Source: Aromatoleum toluvorans (GTDB lineage Bacteria; Pseudomonadota; Gammaproteobacteria; Burkholderiales; Rhodocyclaceae). From it: a stretch of DNA of 64,000 bases. Of this stretch, positions 7,219 through 16,773 are shown piece by piece; position 1 is the stretch's first letter; each line of letters opens with the position of its first letter. Under the pieces are notes generated by a model. That model saw only the letters and a program-made list of their open reading frames with translations, was not told the origin of the DNA and ran no database searches. The stretch is from NCBI RefSeq assembly GCF_012910905.1, contig NZ_WTVN01000007.1, positions 62,001 to 126,000 on the forward strand. Reading direction: 5' to 3'. The position numbers were made by a program, and so were the translations under genes.

Positions 7219-8933
7219 ACGATCCTCAGCAACGGTGCGGCGGACCGGGTCGGCACGTGCTCGACGAGACGGCCGTCGCGCAGTTCGACGATTCGGTCGA
7301 CGGCGCCCACGGACGCGAGGTTGTGCGTGATGACGATGCGGGTGCGACCGGCGAACACGTGGTCGACGGCCCCGATGATCGCCTGTGCGACGGGGAGGTC
7401 CAGCCCGGACGTCGTCTCGTCGAGGATCAGCACCGCCGGGTCCTGCAGGATCGCGCGGGCGAGCGCGATGCGCAGGCGTTCGCCGCGCGACAGGGCCGCC
7501 GCGGAGGCGCCGACGGGCCGGTCGAGTCCGCCGGCGTGGGCGAGCTTCGCCAAGCCCGCGAGATCGAGCGCGCGCAGCAGCATCGGCTCGTCGGCGTCGG
7601 GGGCGACGAAGCGCAGGTTGTCGCGCACGCTGCCGGGTGTCAGCACCGGCTCCTGATCGACGACGACGACCTGCCGACGCAGTTCGGCGAGGTCGAGCAG
7701 ATCGAGACGCACGCCGTCGAGCAGCAGGCGCCCGGCCTGCGGGTCGTAGTGGCGCTGCAGCAGGTCGATCAGCGTCGATTTGCCGGCGCCGGATGCGCCG
7801 ACGAGGGCGAGCTTGGTGCCGGCCGGCACATCGAGCGTCGCGCCGTCGAGCACCGCCTCGGCGCCATAGCCGAAACGCACGGCGTCGAGCCGCAGTTCGC
7901 CGCGCACCGGCTGCGCGAGCGGGACGGGGTGCGTCGGAGACTGCACGGTCGGTTGCTCGGCCGCGAGTTCGCGGATGCGCTGCAGGCTGACCTTGGCGCG
8001 CTGCCAGCCCATGAACACGCCGGCGAGCGTCTGCAGCGGCCCGGCAGCGCGCGTCGTGTAGGCGATGAAGGCGACGACGACGCCGACCGACAGTTCCCCC
8101 GCCGCCGCCATCGAGCCGCCGACCGCGAACACCAGCAGCACGCCGAGGCCCGAAAGCAGACGCTGCAGGCCGCCTGCGCCGAGAGACGCGAGTTGCGAGC
8201 GGCGCAGTGCGGCGAAGTAGTCGCCGTGGTGCGCGCGCAGGCCCGCCTCCTGCCGCCGCGCGGCGTTGGACGCCTGGATGAACTTCATCGCGCGCAGCGA
8301 TTCGACGAAGAAGCTCGACATCGCGGCGCTTTCCTTGCGCATCGCCTGCGCGCTTTTTTCGAGCCACGGGCGCGTGAACATCAGCGCCGCGACCTGCAGC
8401 GGGACGAGCGCGAAGACGAGCGCCGTGAGCAGCGGGCTCAAGGACAGCATCAGCACCAGTGCGACCGTGAGCGAGAACGCGCCATTGAGCAGCGCCATCG
8501 GTGCGTCGAGGGCGAAGCGCTGCACTTCGGCGACGTCACCGTCGAGACGCGACAGGATCTCGCCGCCACGCGTGCGGGCGTAATAAGTGGGCGCGAGCGT
8601 CTGCAGGTGCCGCCAGACCTGCTCGCGCAGGCCGAACAGGACGTGGGCGGAGAGTTTCAGATAGGTGAGCCGGGACAGCGTTTCGACGAGCACGCCGCCG
8701 ACCATCAGGACGAGGAAGGCCGCGCAGAGCCACAGCACCAGACCGACCTTGCCGCCGACGATGCCTTCGTCGACGAGACGCTGCGTGAGGTAAGGCGGCA
8801 GCAGCGCCGCGGCCGAGCCGATGCAGGACAGGACGACGACGCCCGCGACCGTGCGCGCACGGTCGCGCACCAAGGGGAACGCCCAGGCGAGGGCCTGGCG
8901 GGGCAAGGAGCGGTTGCCGTTCAGTGGGATCAT
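7215..8933 (-). CDS. qhpF: QhpF, ABC exporter for the crosslinked CTQ subunit
   Basis: 572 residues, a half-transporter with an N-terminal six-helix membrane domain (about 1-310) and a C-terminal ATPase. Walker A GASGAGKST, signature LSRGERLR, Walker B VLILDETTSGLD. QhpF of known qhp operons moves QhpC, which has no Sec signal, to the periplasm. ATG 8933 was chosen; an upstream TTG at 8948 is possible. It is separated from qhpB by 251 bases of repeat-rich DNA, the largest gap inside the operon, and is tightly coupled to qhpE downstream. Confidence 0.85.
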   Translation of the reverse strand: MIPLNGNRSLPRQALAWAFPLVRDRARTVAGVVVLSCIGSAAALLPPYLTQRLVDEGIVGGKVGLVLWLCAAFLVLMVGGVLVETLSRLTYLKLSAHVLFGLREQVWRHLQTLAPTYYARTRGGEILSRLDGDVAEVQRFALDAPMALLNGAFSLTVALVLMLSLSPLLTALVFALVPLQVAALMFTRPWLEKSAQAMRKESAAMSSFFVESLRAMKFIQASNAARRQEAGLRAHHGDYFAALRRSQLASLGAGGLQRLLSGLGVLLVFAVGGSMAAAGELSVGVVVAFIAYTTRAAGPLQTLAGVFMGWQRAKVSLQRIRELAAEQPTVQSPTHPVPLAQPVRGELRLDAVRFGYGAEAVLDGATLDVPAGTKLALVGASGAGKSTLIDLLQRHYDPQAGRLLLDGVRLDLLDLAELRRQVVVVDQEPVLTPGSVRDNLRFVAPDADEPMLLRALDLAGLAKLAHAGGLDRPVGASAAALSRGERLRIALARAILQDPAVLILDETTSGLDLPVAQAIIGAVDHVFAGRTRIVITHNLASVGAVDRIVELRDGRLVEHVPTRSAAPLLRIV

Positions 8934-8954
8934 GATGAGCGCTTCCAAATCTGC

Positions 8955-9041
8955 AGGGCGGATGAGCCGAAGGCCGCGGCTGACAGATGAGCTCGCGAAC
9001 CGGCGGCCGACATTCGGCGGAAGGCGCTCCGCTTTTCCGCC
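8955..9041. repeat. REP-like double hairpin element
   Basis: GGGCGGATGAGCCGAAGG (8957-8974) and, facing it, GGCGGAA (9016-9022) pairing with TTCCGCC (9035-9041), followed by CTACG. I recall elements of this type from intergenic DNA of many proteobacteria. It sits in the qhpB-qhpF gap and may tune the ratio of structural to accessory proteins. Confidence 0.5.
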
Positions 9042-9066
9042 CTACGTCCGCCGTCGGCACGGCGCA

Positions 9067-9143
9067 GCCCCCGACGGGAGGCACTTCGTGCCGAGGCGTC
9101 CGCCACGCGTCCAACGAGGCGCGGAGTGCCGCCCGTCGGGGGC
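9067..9143. repeat. 18-base inverted repeat between qhpB and qhpF
   Basis: GCCCCCGACGGGAGGCAC (9067-9084) pairs with GTGCCGCCCGTCGGGGGC (9126-9143) with one mismatch in 18. The 41-base loop includes a small inner palindrome GGCACTTCGTGCC. It lies 40 bases past the qhpB stop on the transcribed strand. No T run follows, so it is more likely an mRNA 3'-end stabiliser or mobile palindromic repeat than a terminator. Confidence 0.6.
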
Positions 9144-9184
9144 GGGTTCAAGCCACGCGCATGAATCGGCATCCCGATCACCGC

Positions 9185-10282
9185 TCAGCGCTTCACCACC
9201 CGCATCCAGCCGATCGACTGGTCCGCTCCGCCGGGCATCGTGATCTCGCCCTTCTTCTCCAGCGTCTCCGCGTCGTGGATGGACACCTTGTCGAGTGCGC
9301 CGCCGACGTAGACCTCCTTGCCGTCGCCCGAAATGTTGATCGCGTAGAAGGTCTGCGGCAGGTCGACGCGCTTGAGCAGCTTGCCGGAGTCGGTATCGAC
9401 CTTGCTCAGTTGGTTCATCACAAGGAAGGCCTCGTTGCGCCGGGCCGGGTTGATCACCGACGAGAACATCACCGTCGTCGCGTTCTCGAACTCCCTGACC
9501 TGCAGCGTTTCCGCGTCGAGGTCGAACATCGCGATGCCGGCCTTGAACGCTTCCGGCGAATCGGTCGGAACGTCGGTCTTCGCGACGAAATACGGCGTCG
9601 ACAGCATCCGCGCCTGCTCGTAGGTGCCCCACATCGCGAGCACGTCCGGCTCGCCCATGCCCGGCCGCTCCCAGTGCCGGATCGGGAAAGTCTTCTCGAT
9701 CTTGCCGCTCTTCGTGTTGAAGAGATACATGTCCCAGCCGAGCGCGATCACGTGGTCCGGATTGCCGGTCGGCGCGAGCAGGCTGATGCGGCGCGGCGCC
9801 GGGAAGGTGCGGCGCGGCTTCGCGTTCAGGCCGTCGGCGGTATCGAAGACGGCGATGTAGGTGTCCTCGACCTGGTACTCGGAGCGGCCGAGTTGCACCG
9901 GCGCCTGATGGGCGTAGAGCTCCTTGCCGTCCTCGCTCACGGTGACGGCGAAGAAGCCCTTCACGCGCCGCTGCGGCGTCGAGAAATCGGCGCGGAACAC
10001 CGGCTTGCCGGTATCGAGATCGACACCGACGACGCTCTCCATGCGGTTGGTGAGCACGTAGGCGACCTTGCCGTCCTTCGGCACGGAGATCGCGCCGGGG
10101 ATGCCGTCGCCCGGCAGCACGATCGTGCGGATCACCTCGCGTTTCTCGGGATCGACGACGTGCAGGTTGTTCGGGCGCGTGACGGTCAGGAGGTATTCCT
10201 TGGCGAACGCCGGCAGCGACGCGGCCGCGCAGCACAGGACCACCAGTGCCGCTCGCGCCTTCTTGATGGGCAGCATCCTCAT
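9185..10282 (-). CDS. qhpB: QhpB, quinohemoprotein amine dehydrogenase beta subunit
   Basis: 365 residues. Signal peptide of about 27 residues (ARAALVVLCCAAASLPAFA). The mature part is a seven-bladed beta-propeller type repeat protein (YVTN/WD-like blades such as GDGIPGAISVPKDGKVAYVLTNR). In the alpha-beta-gamma QHNDH the beta propeller packs against the CTQ-bearing gamma subunit at the active site in the periplasm. It starts three bases after the qhpC stop. Confidence 0.9.
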   Translation of the reverse strand: MRMLPIKKARAALVVLCCAAASLPAFAKEYLLTVTRPNNLHVVDPEKREVIRTIVLPGDGIPGAISVPKDGKVAYVLTNRMESVVGVDLDTGKPVFRADFSTPQRRVKGFFAVTVSEDGKELYAHQAPVQLGRSEYQVEDTYIAVFDTADGLNAKPRRTFPAPRRISLLAPTGNPDHVIALGWDMYLFNTKSGKIEKTFPIRHWERPGMGEPDVLAMWGTYEQARMLSTPYFVAKTDVPTDSPEAFKAGIAMFDLDAETLQVREFENATTVMFSSVINPARRNEAFLVMNQLSKVDTDSGKLLKRVDLPQTFYAINISGDGKEVYVGGALDKVSIHDAETLEKKGEITMPGGADQSIGWMRVVKR

Positions 10283-10285
10283 CGC

Positions 10286-10606
10286 TCAGTCTCCCGGGAA
10301 AAGCGTCTGCAGTTCGCGCCAGTCGCGCAGCGCCGAGTTCTTGCCGTCGGTCCAGTCGCGCGCGGTATTGAGGCTATCGGCGAGCTGCGCGGGCCACCAG
10401 CAGGGGTCGGTGCAGCCGTAGAGGTCGGCTTCCATCGGCTGGCACAGGCTCGCCAGGCCGCCGAAGGCATCGACTTCCCAGCCGGGGTCGAAAGTGGTCG
10501 TGCAGCCGACGACGCTGCTCATCAGTTGCACTTCCTCGCGGTGACCTTCCGTGGCCGCCTGTTCGATCAGGTGCGCCTTGTGATTCAGGGCTCGCAGTCG
10601 TTTCAT
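10286..10606 (-). CDS. qhpC: QhpC, CTQ-containing gamma subunit of amine dehydrogenase
   Basis: 106 residues: a 28-residue leader and a mature chain of about 78. Adding 28 to the crosslink residues known for the Paracoccus enzyme lands on the right residue every time: Cys7-Glu16 is C35-E44, Cys27-Asp33 is C55-D61, Cys41-Asp49 is C69-D77, and the CTQ pair Cys37/Trp43 is C65/W71. All modification sites are thus present. There is no Sec signal; export is expected through QhpF after QhpD makes the thioether bonds and QhpE cuts the leader. The start overlaps the qhpD stop (ATGA). Confidence 0.95.
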   Translation of the reverse strand: MKRLRALNHKAHLIEQAATEGHREEVQLMSSVVGCTTTFDPGWEVDAFGGLASLCQPMEADLYGCTDPCWWPAQLADSLNTARDWTDGKNSALRDWRELQTLFPGD

Positions 10607-12030
10607 TGCAGGGCACTCCTTTGTTCGAGGGCGGCGTTGAAGAACGCCGGATTGGCGAGCGCGATCTCGCCGAAGGCTTCGAGGCCGAAAGCCGTCCATT
10701 CGCGGATCTGGTCGCAGTATTCGAAGGTCGGCTGGAAGGGGTCGCCGGAGCGGGAATAGGATTCGTGGTAGCAGCCGCCGGCGCACAGGCTGCGCGCGGG
10801 GCAAACGGAGCAGGCGCTGTGCGGGGCTTGGGCGCGGGTCATGAATTGCGAGAGCGACTCGCGCGCGATGCCGTTCTCGACGTCGCCGAAGGTCTCCAGT
10901 TCCGAACCGGTGAAGCGATGGCACAGCGAAATCTTGCCGCTCGTACCCACCGCCAACAGGCCGACGCCCGCACCACAGGGCAGCACCTTGCGTGTACCCA
11001 TCCACAGGTCGGTCATCAGCTGCTGCATGTTGCCGAAGCCGTGGCGGCGGCCGCGCTTGGCCTCGCTGATGTACTCGCGGCCGAGCGCCTTGAAGGCTTC
11101 GAACACGATGTCGAGCTCCTCGCGGCTCAGCCCGACCGGCGAATCGGGCCCGGCCGTCGCCGGGGCGAAGCCGACTTCGAAGAAGCCCAGCTCGTCGTGC
11201 AGATGCTTGTAGATCGCAGCGACGTCGGGGTTGCCGCTGGCCAGCGTGACGCGCGCGCCGACCGGCTTCGACTTGTACTTCTCCAGCAGCCGCTTCACGC
11301 GCATCGCGACCGTCTTGTAGGTGCCACCGCCGGCGATCGTGCGGCGATGGCGGTCGTGCTGCGCCTGGTCGCCGTCGATGCTGACGGTGATGCCGAAGCG
11401 GTGCGCGTCGAGGAAGTCGATGACTTCGTCGGTGAGCAGCGTCGCATTCGTCGTGAGCGAGAACTCGACATCCTTGCCCGCGGCAGCGGCCTTCTCCTCG
11501 GCGTATTCGACGAGGTCGCGGATCACCGCGATGCGGGTCAGCGGTTCGCCGCCGAAGAAGACGATGCCGACGCGCTCGTTCTCGCTCGCCTCCTCCATCA
11601 AGAGGTCGATCGAGCGCGCGCCGGTCTGGAAGTCCATCACCGACGAGTTCTTCGGCGAGGTCAGGTCCTCGCGGTAGCAGTAGCTGCAGCCGAGGTTGCA
11701 GCCGGTTGTCAGCGTCAGCACCAGCGTCTTCAGCGGCGAGCGCTCGACGACGCGCGCCGGGATCTCGTAGTGCTTCGCCTGCGGCGCGACGATGCCGAGG
11801 TCGATGAAGTCCGACAGGCTGTCGCACAGCTCGGCCGGGGTATAGCGGCCGTCGAAGCGGCTCTGGATGTCGTCCGCGCTGACCGCCGGACTCGTCTCGA
11901 ACAGCCCGAGCAGCTCGGATGCGGCCGGATCGAGCTCGAAGATCGAGGTCGTCGGCACGTGCAGCAGCACCTGCCGGTCGCCCCGGCGGATCGCGCGGTA
12001 GTTGTGGGGTTGGATCTGGAGCGTTGCCAT
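10603..12030 (-). CDS. qhpD: QhpD, radical SAM thioether-forming maturase
   Basis: 475 residues. The radical SAM motif CxxxCxxC is at C111, C115, C118 (CNLGCSYC). The C-terminal SPASM-type Cys cluster region is [17 protein letters not shown]...EYC. The N-terminal 90 residues look like a peptide-recognition domain. The QhpD family forms the three Cys-to-Asp/Glu thioether crosslinks in QhpC in the cytoplasm, using S-adenosylmethionine. It lies directly upstream of and overlaps its substrate gene qhpC. Confidence 0.93.
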   Translation of the reverse strand: MATLQIQPHNYRAIRRGDRQVLLHVPTTSIFELDPAASELLGLFETSPAVSADDIQSRFDGRYTPAELCDSLSDFIDLGIVAPQAKHYEIPARVVERSPLKTLVLTLTTGCNLGCSYCYREDLTSPKNSSVMDFQTGARSIDLLMEEASENERVGIVFFGGEPLTRIAVIRDLVEYAEEKAAAAGKDVEFSLTTNATLLTDEVIDFLDAHRFGITVSIDGDQAQHDRHRRTIAGGGTYKTVAMRVKRLLEKYKSKPVGARVTLASGNPDVAAIYKHLHDELGFFEVGFAPATAGPDSPVGLSREELDIVFEAFKALGREYISEAKRGRRHGFGNMQQLMTDLWMGTRKVLPCGAGVGLLAVGTSGKISLCHRFTGSELETFGDVENGIARESLSQFMTRAQAPHSACSVCPARSLCAGGCYHESYSRSGDPFQPTFEYCDQIREWTAFGLEAFGEIALANPAFFNAALEQRSALQ

Positions 12031-12048
12031 GTTCTCTCTCCTGACTCG

Positions 12049-13647
12049 TCAGCGCAGCGGCGTCGGGTTCCAGCGCTGCACGGTGACCACCAGCTGGCCT
12101 TTCGCATTGAGGGCGCGATCGCCGTCCGCCACGGTCGCGATGACCGACAGGTTGCCGACGTTGTTGAGGCCGCGACGCACCGGGTTGGGGCCGGCGAAGG
12201 ACGGCAGGAACTGGCCGTGCGGCTCCATGTGACCGGCGAACCGGAGGTCCTCGTCATGCTTCGCACGCTCATCGAAGGGCTCGGTGGACCACGTCGCCGG
12301 CACGCTGCCGAGGCGCACGTCGTCGTCGGTGCCGGGCTGCCCGTCGGGACCGTTGAGGAAGGCAACCGCGTTGAACTGCGCCGTCATCGGCGGATTCGTG
12401 CCGCCGCCGACGCGGGCGATGCCGAAAGCCGGCTCGACGCGCACCGAGTCGATCTGGCGATACACGGCAACGCTCTTGTCCGACTCGCGCCCGCCGACGA
12501 CGACCTTGCGCAGGCCCGGTGCGGCGTCGGACGCGACCTTCACGCGCAGCTTGAGCTGCTCGGCGGACTTGCCCAGCCACTCCACGACCTCGATCCCCGG
12601 CCCGAGATCGACCTTCGCATCGAGGCCCGCACCGGCAACCGTCACGGTGGCCGTGTCGCCTGCGCGCAGCATGTGCGGCGTGACCAGGGCGAGCGCGCTC
12701 TTCGCCGTCTTGTCGGCGCGCACCGCCTCGAAGCTCGCACCGATCTCGTCGGCATGCTTCAGGAACCAGCGCCCCGAAATCCGCGAGCCGTTCTCGCTCA
12801 GCGCGAACACCGAACGCGTGTCCTCGTTGCCGAGCCGCGCCGAACCGCGCCACTCGTAACCGGTGTAGATCACGGCGTCACCGTGGCCGCGCACCTTGTT
12901 GCCAGCGCCGAAGTGCAGCTCGTAGCTGACTTCATACTTGTCATTGCCCTTGGCGACGGCGGTCATCACGCCCGTGTAGGCGCCCCAGCCGGGCCGCTCA
13001 CCGGCGACCACCCAGCGCCCGTCGGCCGGGCGATGCTTCGCACGGCTCCAGTCGCGCCACGCGTCGGTGTTCTTCGGGTACAGCGCCGCCAGCCGGCCGG
13101 GCATCTTGTCGCGCGCGATCTCCCACCAGTTGCGGTCGCGCCCCAAGGCCGAGTATTCGGCGCTGGGGAACTGGCCGAGGTGGGTGTGCATGAGCTTCCT
13201 CCACTCGGCCTCGTCGCGGCGCTGCAGCGCGACACGGCCGAAGCTGTGGCAGCGCCCGCACATCTGCGCCATTTCCTCGTCGGGCGGCGTGTCCTGCATG
13301 TTGGGCCGGCGCTCGGTCAGGAAGCGGAACGGCGCCGCCTCGGACGGCGCGAGCCCCTGTCGGTCGGCGAGGTACTTCACGACCGCACGGCGCTCCTCGG
13401 CGGTCAGCTCGACCTTGTGCCAGATGCCCATGCGCGTGACCGTCATGTCCCAGCCTTCGGGCGACTTGCGGATCTCGGGGATGCGCGTGAGCTTGCCGCC
13501 CTCCAGGTGACAGCTGGCGCATTTCCTGTCGATCACCTCACGCCCGGGATCGCCGGCGGCGTTCGCGGACACGGCCCCGGTCACCCCCAGCGCCATTGCG
13601 ACGGCGCCGACGATGTGCAAACGCTTGTTCTTGGTCTCAGCCTTCAC
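12049..13647 (-). CDS. qhpA: QhpA, diheme alpha subunit of amine dehydrogenase
   Basis: 532 residues. A GTG start at 13647 with SD GGAGA is preferred because it gives a normal signal peptide (residues 1-31, ending ANAA). Two heme c sites: CASCH (43-47) and CGRCH (130-134). The rest forms beta-rich domains, as in the four-domain alpha subunit of QHNDH. Electrons pass from CTQ to the hemes, then to a soluble cytochrome or azurin, which is not encoded nearby. It follows the aldehyde dehydrogenase gene by 57 bases. Confidence 0.92.
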   Translation of the reverse strand: MKAETKNKRLHIVGAVAMALGVTGAVSANAAGDPGREVIDRKCASCHLEGGKLTRIPEIRKSPEGWDMTVTRMGIWHKVELTAEERRAVVKYLADRQGLAPSEAAPFRFLTERRPNMQDTPPDEEMAQMCGRCHSFGRVALQRRDEAEWRKLMHTHLGQFPSAEYSALGRDRNWWEIARDKMPGRLAALYPKNTDAWRDWSRAKHRPADGRWVVAGERPGWGAYTGVMTAVAKGNDKYEVSYELHFGAGNKVRGHGDAVIYTGYEWRGSARLGNEDTRSVFALSENGSRISGRWFLKHADEIGASFEAVRADKTAKSALALVTPHMLRAGDTATVTVAGAGLDAKVDLGPGIEVVEWLGKSAEQLKLRVKVASDAAPGLRKVVVGGRESDKSVAVYRQIDSVRVEPAFGIARVGGGTNPPMTAQFNAVAFLNGPDGQPGTDDDVRLGSVPATWSTEPFDERAKHDEDLRFAGHMEPHGQFLPSFAGPNPVRRGLNNVGNLSVIATVADGDRALNAKGQLVVTVQRWNPTPLR

Positions 13648-13704
13648 TTCTGTCTCCACTCTCCGGTGAGGAAAAGCGCCGCCCGTGCTGACGGCGCACC
13701 GCAC

Positions 13705-15207
13705 TCACAGCGCCATGATCACGGACTTGGATTCGGTGTACAGGTCGAGCACCGCCCGCCCCATCTCGCGGCCGATGCCGGACTGCTTGAAGCCGCCGAA
13801 AGGCATCGCGTTGTCGAGGATGTTGTGGCAGTTCACCCACACGGTGCCGGCCTGGATCTTCGGGATCAGGCGATGCACGCGCGACAGGTCGTTCGACCAG
13901 ATGCTCGCGGCGAGCCCGTAGGGGGTGTCGTTCGCGCGCCGGGCGACCTCGTCGAGATCGTCATAGGGCATCGCGACGACGACCGGCCCGAAGATCTCCT
14001 CGCGCACGACCTTCATGTCGTCGGTCGTATCGACGAGCACCGTGGGCTTCACGAAGTAGCCTGCGCCCTCGCCTGCGGCGCCGCCGGTCGCGGCCCGCGC
14101 GCCTTCGGCAAAGCCGCTCTCGATGTAGCCCAGCACGCGCTTTTGCTGCGTCGCGGATACCAGCGGGCCGATCTGCGTCGTCGGGTCGATGCCGGCGCCC
14201 AGCTTCATCCCGGCGGCGATGCCCGAAAGCCCCTCGACGACCTCGTCGAAGCGGCTCTTATGCACGAAGAGGCGCGAGCCGGCCGTGCACACCTGGCCCT
14301 GGTTGAAGAAGATCGCCTGCGCGGCACCGGCCGCGGCTGTGCTTATGTCCGCGTCGTCGAGCACGATCACCGGGCTCTTGCCGCCCAGTTCCAGCGACAC
14401 GCGCGTCATGTTGTCGAGCGCCGCCTTGCCGACGAGCTTGCCGATCTCGGTCGAGCCGGTGAAGGCGACCTTCTCGACGCCCTTGTGCGACGCGAGCGCC
14501 GCGCCCGCGGTGTGGCCCAGGCCAGTGACGACGTTCAGCACGCCCTCCGGATAGCCCGCCTCCAGCGCCAGCTCCGCGAAGCGCAGCGCCGACAGCGGCG
14601 TCTCCTCGGCCGGCTTCAGCACCATCGTGCAGCCGGTTGCGAGCGCCGGCGCGACCTTCCACGCGGCCATCAGCAGCGGAAAATTCCACGGGATGATCGC
14701 GCCGACGACGCCCACCGGTTGGCGCCGCGTGAAGCCGAAGAACTCGCGGTCGCGGATGATGGGCACCGACACGTCCATCGTCGAGCCCTCGATCTTGGTC
14801 GCCCAGCCCGCCATGTAGCGCAGGAAATCCACCACAAGCGCCACGTCGACATGGCGCGCCATCATCACCGGCTTGCCGTTGTCGAGCGACTCGATCTCGG
14901 CCAGCTCCTGCGCGTTCGCCTCGACGAGGTCGGCGAACTTCAGCAGCAGGCGCTCGCGGTCGACCGGGCGCATCTTCGGCCAGTCGCCGCTCTCGAAAGC
15001 GCGGCGCGCCGCCGCGACGGCGCGATCGATGTCTGCCGCCCCGCCTGCCGGCACGCCGGCGAATTTCTCGCCGCTGGCCGGATCGACCACCGCCAGCGTC
15101 TCGCCGCTCGCCGCCTCCACCCATTCGGCGCCGATCAGCATGCGCTGCGGGCGCGCCAGAAAGCGCCGCGTGCCTTCGCTCAGCAGTTGTCCGTGGTAAC
15201 GCTCCAT
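13705..15207 (-). CDS. NAD(P)-dependent aldehyde dehydrogenase
   Basis: 500 residues, the usual length. Catalytic Cys307 (GQVCTAGS) and general base Glu273 (LELGGKSP); the cofactor loop GSTEIGKLV is near residue 251. It oxidises the aldehyde released from an amine by the dehydrogenase encoded next to it. ATG 15207 is chosen because of the strong SD AGGAGA; the ATG at 15246 is less likely. It belongs to the betaine/phenylacetaldehyde-like group, so the exact substrate cannot be told. Confidence 0.88.
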   Translation of the reverse strand: MERYHGQLLSEGTRRFLARPQRMLIGAEWVEAASGETLAVVDPASGEKFAGVPAGGAADIDRAVAAARRAFESGDWPKMRPVDRERLLLKFADLVEANAQELAEIESLDNGKPVMMARHVDVALVVDFLRYMAGWATKIEGSTMDVSVPIIRDREFFGFTRRQPVGVVGAIIPWNFPLLMAAWKVAPALATGCTMVLKPAEETPLSALRFAELALEAGYPEGVLNVVTGLGHTAGAALASHKGVEKVAFTGSTEIGKLVGKAALDNMTRVSLELGGKSPVIVLDDADISTAAAGAAQAIFFNQGQVCTAGSRLFVHKSRFDEVVEGLSGIAAGMKLGAGIDPTTQIGPLVSATQQKRVLGYIESGFAEGARAATGGAAGEGAGYFVKPTVLVDTTDDMKVVREEIFGPVVVAMPYDDLDEVARRANDTPYGLAASIWSNDLSRVHRLIPKIQAGTVWVNCHNILDNAMPFGGFKQSGIGREMGRAVLDLYTESKSVIMAL

Positions 15208-15291
15208 GTATGTGTCTCCTCTGTCTTGTCTCTTGTTGTCATTCATAGGGCGGAGTTGAGTCCCGCCACTGCCGACTGAGCCGCGTGCGGT

Positions 15292-15771
15292 TCAGGCGTC
15301 CGGCCCGTCGTCGATCAGCCCGGCACGCGCCACGGCCGTCGCCCGCGCCGCATCGACAGCCTCTGGCTCGAGGTCGAGCTGCTGCGCGAGCCGCGCCACC
15401 AGCCGGTCTTCGAGTCGCGCGAGGTCACCGTCCGCGTAGGCGACTTCCCACAGCATCGTCAGCACCTCGCGCCGCTCGGCGGCGTTGAAACCGGCCCGCA
15501 CCGCCTCGGCAAACTCCCAGTCGTCGAGCGCCTCGGCATAGCGCTCGTCGGCAACCCGGACGAGCTCGCGCGCGGCCTCGTCGGGCAGGGAAAAGTGCTC
15601 GCGCAACAGGCGCGCGATCGCCGCCTGTTCGTGTTCGCTCGCGCGGTGGTCGATGTACATCGCTTCCAGCAACAGCACCGCGACCGCGATGTGCCGGCGC
15701 TCGAAGGGGCCCGTTTCGAGTCCTTCGGCCCGGAGCTCGCCCGACAGCAGCGCCATCAGTTTGTTGAGCAT
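15292..15771 (-). CDS. TerB-like protein
   Basis: 159 residues, acidic and helical. The motif VAVLLLEAMYIDHRASEHEQAAI repeated as VLTMLWEVAYADGDLARLEDRLVARLA is the two-fold TerB/DjlA-type helical bundle with its acidic metal-binding look (AMYIDH..., VAYADG...). There are no membrane segments. It has a good SD (GGGAGG) and lies 21 bases after the YCF48-like gene. Its role in an amine oxidation operon is unknown. Confidence 0.75.
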   Translation of the reverse strand: MLNKLMALLSGELRAEGLETGPFERRHIAVAVLLLEAMYIDHRASEHEQAAIARLLREHFSLPDEAARELVRVADERYAEALDDWEFAEAVRAGFNAAERREVLTMLWEVAYADGDLARLEDRLVARLAQQLDLEPEAVDAARATAVARAGLIDDGPDA

Positions 15772-15792
15772 GCGTACGCCTCCCTGTGCTTG

Positions 15793-16761
15793 TTATTTGC
15801 CGGGCACGAGCCGCTCGACACCGAGCTGGCCGGCGACGACGACGGCTCCCGTCGGCGCCGCGACGACGGCGGCGAGGTTCTGCCGGTCCGGGCGGACCTC
15901 CAGCTGGAAGGGCGTCGTCCCGCTGCCGCGCAGCACGACTCCACCCGCGCCGACGACGATCAGGCCGCCGTTCGCGAGCGCGATGCCCGAGGTCAGCGAC
16001 TGCTCGGTCCCCGTCTCGCGCACCTGCCAGGTGGTGCCGCCGTCGCGGCTTGCGATCACGCGTCCGCTCATGCCCAGCAGCACGACTTCACCATCCGCCC
16101 GCTCGAGTCCGCTCCACAGCGAACCCGAAACGCCGGTCGCGAGCTTGGTCCAGCTCGCGCCGCGATCGGTCGAGCGGAACGCGACGCCCGTTTCGGCCGC
16201 GATGAAGAGCTTCCCGTCGCGGGTGCCGAAGATGTGGTTCAGATGCAGGTCCCCGTCGTGGCCGCTGCCCACCGCCAGGCGCGCCCATTTGTGCCCGCCA
16301 TCCAGCGTCACGAATGCCGTGCCGTACGCACCGACCGCATAGCCGCGCTGGGGATCGGCGAAATACACCGACAGCAGCACCGGCTTGTCGTCCAGCGTCG
16401 CCTGCACCTGCCAGTTCGCACCGCCGTCCGCCGTCGCGAGGATCACGCCGCCGTGGCCCACGGCCCAGCCGCGCGTCTCATCGACGAAATGCACCGCCGT
16501 CAGCAGCGCGCTCACCGGCACCTCGGCCTGCTGCCAGGTCCTGCCCTCGTCGGTCGAGCGCACGATCGTGCCGTAGTCGCCGACCGCGACCAGCGCATTG
16601 CCCGCGCGCACCAGTCCCGTCACCGGCACTTTGGCCGCCAGCCGCGCCTTCATCGCCGGCGCCGGCACCTTCGCCGCATCGGCCGGCGCCGCCGCAAACA
16701 CCGTGGCGCTCGCCGCCAGGCACAGGCCGAGCAGGGTCCGCCCGATTTGCATGGATTTCAT
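15793..16761 (-). CDS. YCF48/BNR-like exported beta-propeller protein
   Basis: 322 residues. Signal peptide of about 30 residues. Repeated BNR/Asp-box motifs (STDEGRTW, TADGGANW, TLDGGHKW, STDRGASW, SRDGGTTW) at spacings of about 40 residues, as in photosystem assembly factor Ycf48 and bacterial relatives. Such genes are commonly found next to RND exporters of the MMPL type with DUF1302 and DUF1329 genes, as here. ATG 16761 has SD AGGGG; the gap to the RND gene is 12 bases. Confidence 0.8.
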   Translation of the reverse strand: MKSMQIGRTLLGLCLAASATVFAAAPADAAKVPAPAMKARLAAKVPVTGLVRAGNALVAVGDYGTIVRSTDEGRTWQQAEVPVSALLTAVHFVDETRGWAVGHGGVILATADGGANWQVQATLDDKPVLLSVYFADPQRGYAVGAYGTAFVTLDGGHKWARLAVGSGHDGDLHLNHIFGTRDGKLFIAAETGVAFRSTDRGASWTKLATGVSGSLWSGLERADGEVVLLGMSGRVIASRDGGTTWQVRETGTEQSLTSGIALANGGLIVVGAGGVVLRGSGTTPFQLEVRPDRQNLAAVVAAPTGAVVVAGQLGVERLVPGK

Positions 16762-16773
16762 GTCGGGCACCCC

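Noticed and set aside
10606-15279. Very long + strand open frame (over 1500 codons) opposite qhpD, qhpA and the aldehyde dehydrogenase
   Set aside because: Arg/His/Ala/Asp-rich, no recognisable domain, fully antisense to strongly supported genes; a GC-skew artefact.
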